Shown: piece after piece, positions 60,201-64,000 of the stretch
Layout of the letters: each line of letters starts with the position of its first letter
Position numbering within the stretch: position 1 is the stretch's first letter
From: Lepidurus packardi
Taxonomy: Eukaryota > Arthropoda > Branchiopoda > Notostraca > Triopsidae
Direction: 5' to 3'
Assembly (NCBI GenBank): GCA_023053545.1
Contig: JAKZAN010000005.1
Location: forward strand, 3,224,001 to 3,288,000
Length of the DNA: 64,000 nucleotides
Translations under genes and position numbers: made by a program
The notes under the pieces: generated by a model
What the model was told of the DNA's origin: nothing
Databases searched by the model: none
What the model saw: the letters and a program-made list of their open reading frames with translations, nothing else

Positions 60201-62416
60201 GTTATGGTAGTTCATACTAGATTACTCCTTGTGTTAATAAATGATGCTATGGCATGCACCATACAGGTGTAGTACATGAGAAAGCACGAGCTTTTCAAAT
60301 GTGTTTGGAAAACCGATGACGAAATTGCACAGTGACATAAGACAAAATGGGCCTCTTGTTTACCTTGCTACCACGCTTGTATACATGACCCTTCGTCATT
60401 CTAATTACAATTCATTCTAAATGCGCTACGAGCAATGCGACTAAAAATAGCATAAAAAGCTTCCTGTGAAGTTTCGAGTGATTTTATCAACAATTATGAG
60501 TAAAACTGGTGTACTCAGGAAACCTTGAGTTAAGCAAAATTATATCAATGTTAAACTTGAAAATTTTTGCAGTTTGAACTTAATTTCAAAGTTTCAATGT
60601 TTGAGTTAAAAAATTTATCAAGCGTATGTTAGGTTAGAAATATGAGCAATACGAGAATTTAAATAGCTGTAATTGTGAAAAAGTTTAATTTAATTAAACC
60701 GTAATTCGTCTTGAAAAAAAGAGAAATTACAGAGTCGTGTTAAGAAAACGGTAAAAATCTGCTTTGAAAGAAATTGCGAGTGAGCTCTGTGAAATTTGCA
60801 ACAAACTGCACGGAAGCGCAATAGCAATTGCTGACGAGTTGATGAGACGACGCTATTTATATGAAATTAAAAACAGTAGAACGTAGCAAGTGCTTGTCTT
60901 TCTTTGCGGATTAGCAAGCAATGTGAAGTGAAAGATATTACCGTAAGACTTTAATACCAAGATCCAGCATAATCATTTCCGGGAGAAAAACTTTCAAAAT
61001 CGCGCAATGCTAGTCGAATCTTACGTCAGCCCCAAACTCCCTCGAGAGAAAGGTCACCAGTCCCCCGTTTTGTGAATGTTTTATTCTCTTTTCGAACCCT
61101 TCTTGTAGTAGATTTGGAATGCCTACTTCTGGGGTAGGATTGGCAAGTCTGTGAATCCATCCCTCCTATGTTCCTTGTTACCCCCACATCCTCTTGAGAC
61201 TGAGAAAATCGTCTTAATCCCTTTACATTGGAAGATACCCCCAGTTACCATACTGTGTAAACCTTTATACTGTGGCCTCCACGATATTTAGAGCTAATTT
61301 TAAAGAAGATTGTAACTCGGAATTAGGGATAATTTGAAAAATAGGCAAACGGAAGGTTTCTAAATCTTATCCATTCGCCTTCTACCTACCAAAGGTTTTT
61401 ACTTTATCCAGTTCCCTAAAAACCGGCACAACACAAAAAGTCGATCGTTGATCCTCGAAAAAAGTACATTTCATTTCCATATCGGCGTTTGTTCGTTCTC
61501 TCTTTCTCCAGGCTGTCCTTTTCTTGTTAAAAAAAATTGCCTAGCTGTTGTAAATGGTTTTAATTTTTTTCCCGCAAGGTTTGTTCAGATTGTTTCTTAA
61601 AATCGTTTACGATTGGTGTTGAACTATGCTCATACATACAGAGGCAGGAATTTACTTCCCGAATTTGAAATTACTAAGCTTGGCATCATTTATAACTAAC
61701 GTCATAATTACATATTACTTACGTCAAAACTTTCATTCAACTCCAGTTTTTTATACCAAGATTAATTTCTAAATTGTGGTTTTAAAATGTAAACTTACGA
61801 TTTACGATTAAAGTAAATTTACGCGAAGTTCGCTTAATATATACATTTTTAAAAATACGTAAAATATGATTACCAATGTAAAAAAACGATTTGCTTAAGA
61901 GAAATCATTCAAGCCTGCTCCTTTTCAAAATTGCAAAATTAAAGCTCCTAACTTGGAACTTTTCATCTTACTAAGTTTTCATTAAATGCATGCGTGTCAT
62001 CGAGTTTTTTAAATGAAGCCTGCTATGTATTGTTTCTGTTGTTTATAGTGTAGGCTAGAACGCCTAGAACACAAATGCGGCATACGTTTAGCCATACGCT
62101 GCTCTAAACTCACAGAAATTTACTTTTAACGGCTATTGAAACTTGGCCGGGACCCACGAAAAACCGGTCACACTTCCTCTTTTTTCTATCCTTTGTCTCT
62201 CTTTTTCCCCCTAAGCATCTTGAACATCATCGATTTTTTAATTTGTAGCCTTCGCTTAACCTTGACATTCTATAATCCATTAATTCATACTATTAATGCA
62301 GGAAGTAATCAAATAATAAAAAACTTACGCTTAATTTCAGTAGGGTGGTACATAAGTTCGTCTTGCTCTTCTTTCGAATCATCTTCACCGACGTACCGGA
62401 TGTCTGCCGTATGCAT
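57234..62416 (-). CDS. SLC26A11: SLC26A11-type sulfate/anion transporter
   Basis: SulP/SLC26 family anion transporter; the A11 member carries sulfate or chloride across plasma and endolysosomal membranes. Twelve exons 5' to 3': 62416-62329, 59917-59625, 59559-59364, 59304-59084, 59026-58855, 58808-58533, 58448-58287, 58206-58066, 58037-57859, 57801-57625, 57556-57406, 57259-57234; 693 residues. Family motifs include WLPHYTVQKLVADVVAGIAV, the SulP signature LTLIPQGIAYADVAGLPLQY, then GPTAVIALM and ITASFGRSSV. A C-terminal STAS domain (IVLDFSAMRETDFTAMKAL) follows, and the protein stops soon after it, as in A11. The first exon was found by phase: it ends in C after 29 codons and joins a CC-starting exon 2 that would otherwise open at the ATG at 59915. 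Exon 10 seems to use a GC donor. Intron 1 (2.4 kb) contains a P-like transposon fragment. Confidence 0.9.
60188..60199. promoter_or_regulatory. Palindromic E-box (TCACGTGA)
   Basis: A perfect 12-bp palindrome with a TCACGTGA core, the form preferred by MITF/TFE bHLH-Zip factors. It sits in the first intron of a transporter gene. A single short motif has little weight; chance occurrence is possible. Confidence 0.25.
60794..61274 (-). mobile_element. P-like transposon copy 3, terminal fragment
   Basis: About 481 bp nearly identical to 6776-7258 of copy 1 in the same orientation, ending in TATACTGTG at 61274. Only the end carrying the leader of the transposase gene is present; the other terminal repeat is missing. 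The match stops exactly where the transposase-like frame of copy 1 begins. It lies within intron 1 of the SLC26A11-like gene. Confidence 0.8.
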
Positions 62417-64000
62417 GGTTTTCTCTCCGCGCGTATAATTTGAGACAGGTAATCGTCTTTTTTTTAAAGTTCCGCAGTAACTTTAAATTATCAGCGTTAG
62501 CTTAGCAGGTCTTGTGCGTTTGGCAAATAGTTCACGAAGAAATTGTCAAACATGAACTGTGTGTGAATCAAGGACGCCCGTGAGTTGGCAAAATAAGCAA
62601 ACTTTCGTTCCGAATTAAGGCAAGAGTCATTCCCAATGTGTCCAGTGCAGTCCAGATTTGTGTGGTTTTGAGCACCCAAGGATCTTTTTTTCTAGCCTGT
62701 CACGAGACTATAGTAGGTGACCAACAAAAGTTATTATAATAATGCTCAAGGTTATAACCGTTCGCTGACACGTATAGGTATAGGTTACTTAAACACACTC
62801 ACGCTCACATGACCTAAAATTGCGGAACGCGGACGTAGATGGACAGAGATGTTATATTAGGTCCTGTAGCTTATGGCTCCCTCGTCTGCTTCACACGCTG
62901 CACACATACTACACTACGCAGGGTGGCTTAATGGAAGGTCCTGAGAAAGCCCGCTTCGGTTAGTAACAAGGAGGGGCTAACGTTACAGTTTTGTATACGG
63001 CATGTGGCCAGACATATGTACCTAACCCAGAAGTTTCCCGTCATCCCCACATTATAGCCTTGCCACTTGTCTATTCTACAGTCGTGTTGCCTCCGTGCTA
63101 TCTAAGGAAAAACCGCAATAAGATATGAACATATCGAGCTACGCAAAGACTAAGTTATCGCTGATAGAGAAGACAAAGGTCCAAGCTCAAAAAGTACATA
63201 AATAAATAAAAAATCCATGTGCGAAATGTGTGAATGGTCAATAATCTTCTTTTTTATATTGGTGCTCTGGATAGATCATGGAATTCATCAGGAAAGGGGT
63301 TAATATTCTTTGTAAACAGCATGGCTCCGCAGACAGAAAGGCTTTCACTGGAAGCTTCTCATCACACATGCAAATGTAGCTTACAAAGTGCTCGAAAATA
63401 ACTCGGTAGATCCGGACCATCACTTTTTGGTTCTTTTCACTGGCTCGGGAAAGCTTCTGCAATAAAACTGAAAGAAAGCAGAGGCACCTGAACTAAAAAG
63501 AAAGGAAGTATACATTTTTAAGCAACGTAAATAAGGGTTTCAGACAACTTTTGAACTAGATAACATGCACACAATAATACATGTGCGAACTTATATTGCT
63601 TGCTGAATCGCCGAGTGTAGTTTAGTAGTTGTTCTGAATGAATCCATAAAGGGCAGAGGAACGCTTTTGCTACAATAGGGTCCATTCAGGAAAAAGTGAT
63701 CGATAACACACTGGAAGCGAATCAAGGTACACGACATGTCAAGGTCATATAACGGTGTTGCGACCTTACGACGTGACATGAACGACTCTTGTTGGCGTTT
63801 CCTTACATTATTCATCTCCAAACGTTGAAGATCTGTCTGGGAATGCACCGACAATTACTTGTTCCCTTGTTTTTGGCATTACATGGTACGAAGTCGTTCA
63901 CTTGCTATTGCTATTGATTTAGTGCAGCAAACTTCTAACGGACTTCTGAATTGCATTTTTAGAACCTCCCTTACAAAGCATTTCGTATAGTATAGCCCCT
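62417..64000. other. SLC26A11 5' flank; possible exons of an off-window gene
   Basis: The region upstream of the SLC26A11-like start. Two minus-strand open frames near the edge (63591-63854, 87 codons; 63238-63462, 74 codons) are separated by a pyrimidine-rich stretch ending in TTTCTTTCAG at about 63471. They could be exons of a gene starting beyond the window. I do not recognise either peptide and found no convincing donor to join them, so they are not called as a gene. Confidence 0.35.

Larger units (their letters stand above)
59918..62328 (-). other. Large first intron of the SLC26A11-like gene
   Basis: About 2.4 kb. It holds the P-like copy 3 (60794-61274) and a perfect 12-bp palindrome TATCACGTGATA at 60188-60199. 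The rest is A+T-rich and shows no exon or repeat that I recognise. Confidence 0.6.

Noticed and set aside
8987-62416. Operon or functional gene cluster
   Set aside because: Each gene has its own start, and the products work in unrelated compartments. In an animal genome same-strand order alone does not support co-transcription.
1-64000. CRISPR arrays, prophage, bacterial operons, rRNA genes
   Set aside because: No regularly spaced repeats, phage or bacterial gene sets, or rRNA signatures were seen. The sequence is intron-rich nuclear DNA.

Overview
The window is nuclear DNA from an animal with a compact genome. Spliced genes with mostly 50-100 bp GT-AG introns sit close together at roughly 40% G+C. 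All nine recognisable protein-coding genes are metazoan. The compactness, intron size and protein style fit an arthropod, and a branchiopod crustacean such as Daphnia is my best guess. That guess is inference; no species-specific marker was tested.

Layout, left to right: mitochondrial aconitase on the + strand (1060-4297). Next comes a repeat-rich block (5009-8131) with a P-superfamily DNA transposon that has a perfect 8-bp target duplication, followed by a second, inverted and rearranged copy. Eight genes then lie in a row on the - strand: Raptor of mTORC1 (8987-14557), protein disulfide isomerase (15590-18615), the nonsense-mediated-decay factor SMG5 (19502-22554), a mitochondrial uncoupling protein (23362-25354), a ClC-7-type lysosomal chloride/proton exchanger (27490-30983), a prominin (32135-40047), an IRSp53/BAIAP2-type I-BAR + SH3 protein (42517-53655) and an SLC26A11-type anion transporter (57234-62416). 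The last of these carries a third P-like copy in its first intron.

I built the exon models by hand, joining frames across splice sites and checking phase and length. Seven models close without an unresolved join: ACO2 781 aa, Raptor 1357, SMG5 830, UCP 344, ClC-7 805, prominin 1035, SLC26A11 693. PDI has one uncertain extra exon (498 or 514 aa). BAIAP2-like (1157 aa) has one uncertain acceptor. Three introns appear to use GC donors.

The genes do not form a pathway or operon. Their products act in mitochondria (aconitase, UCP), the ER (PDI), lysosomal signalling and ion balance (Raptor, ClC-7, SLC26A11), membrane protrusions (prominin, BAIAP2-like) and mRNA surveillance (SMG5). Four of them (RPTOR, P4HB, BAIAP2, SLC26A11) also sit together in human 17q25.3, from memory, which suggests retained ancestral linkage. 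I found no RNA genes, CRISPR arrays or obviously novel multi-gene system. The most interesting items are the P-like transposon cluster, an exact ER-stress element upstream of PDI, and alternative C-termini of the prominin gene.
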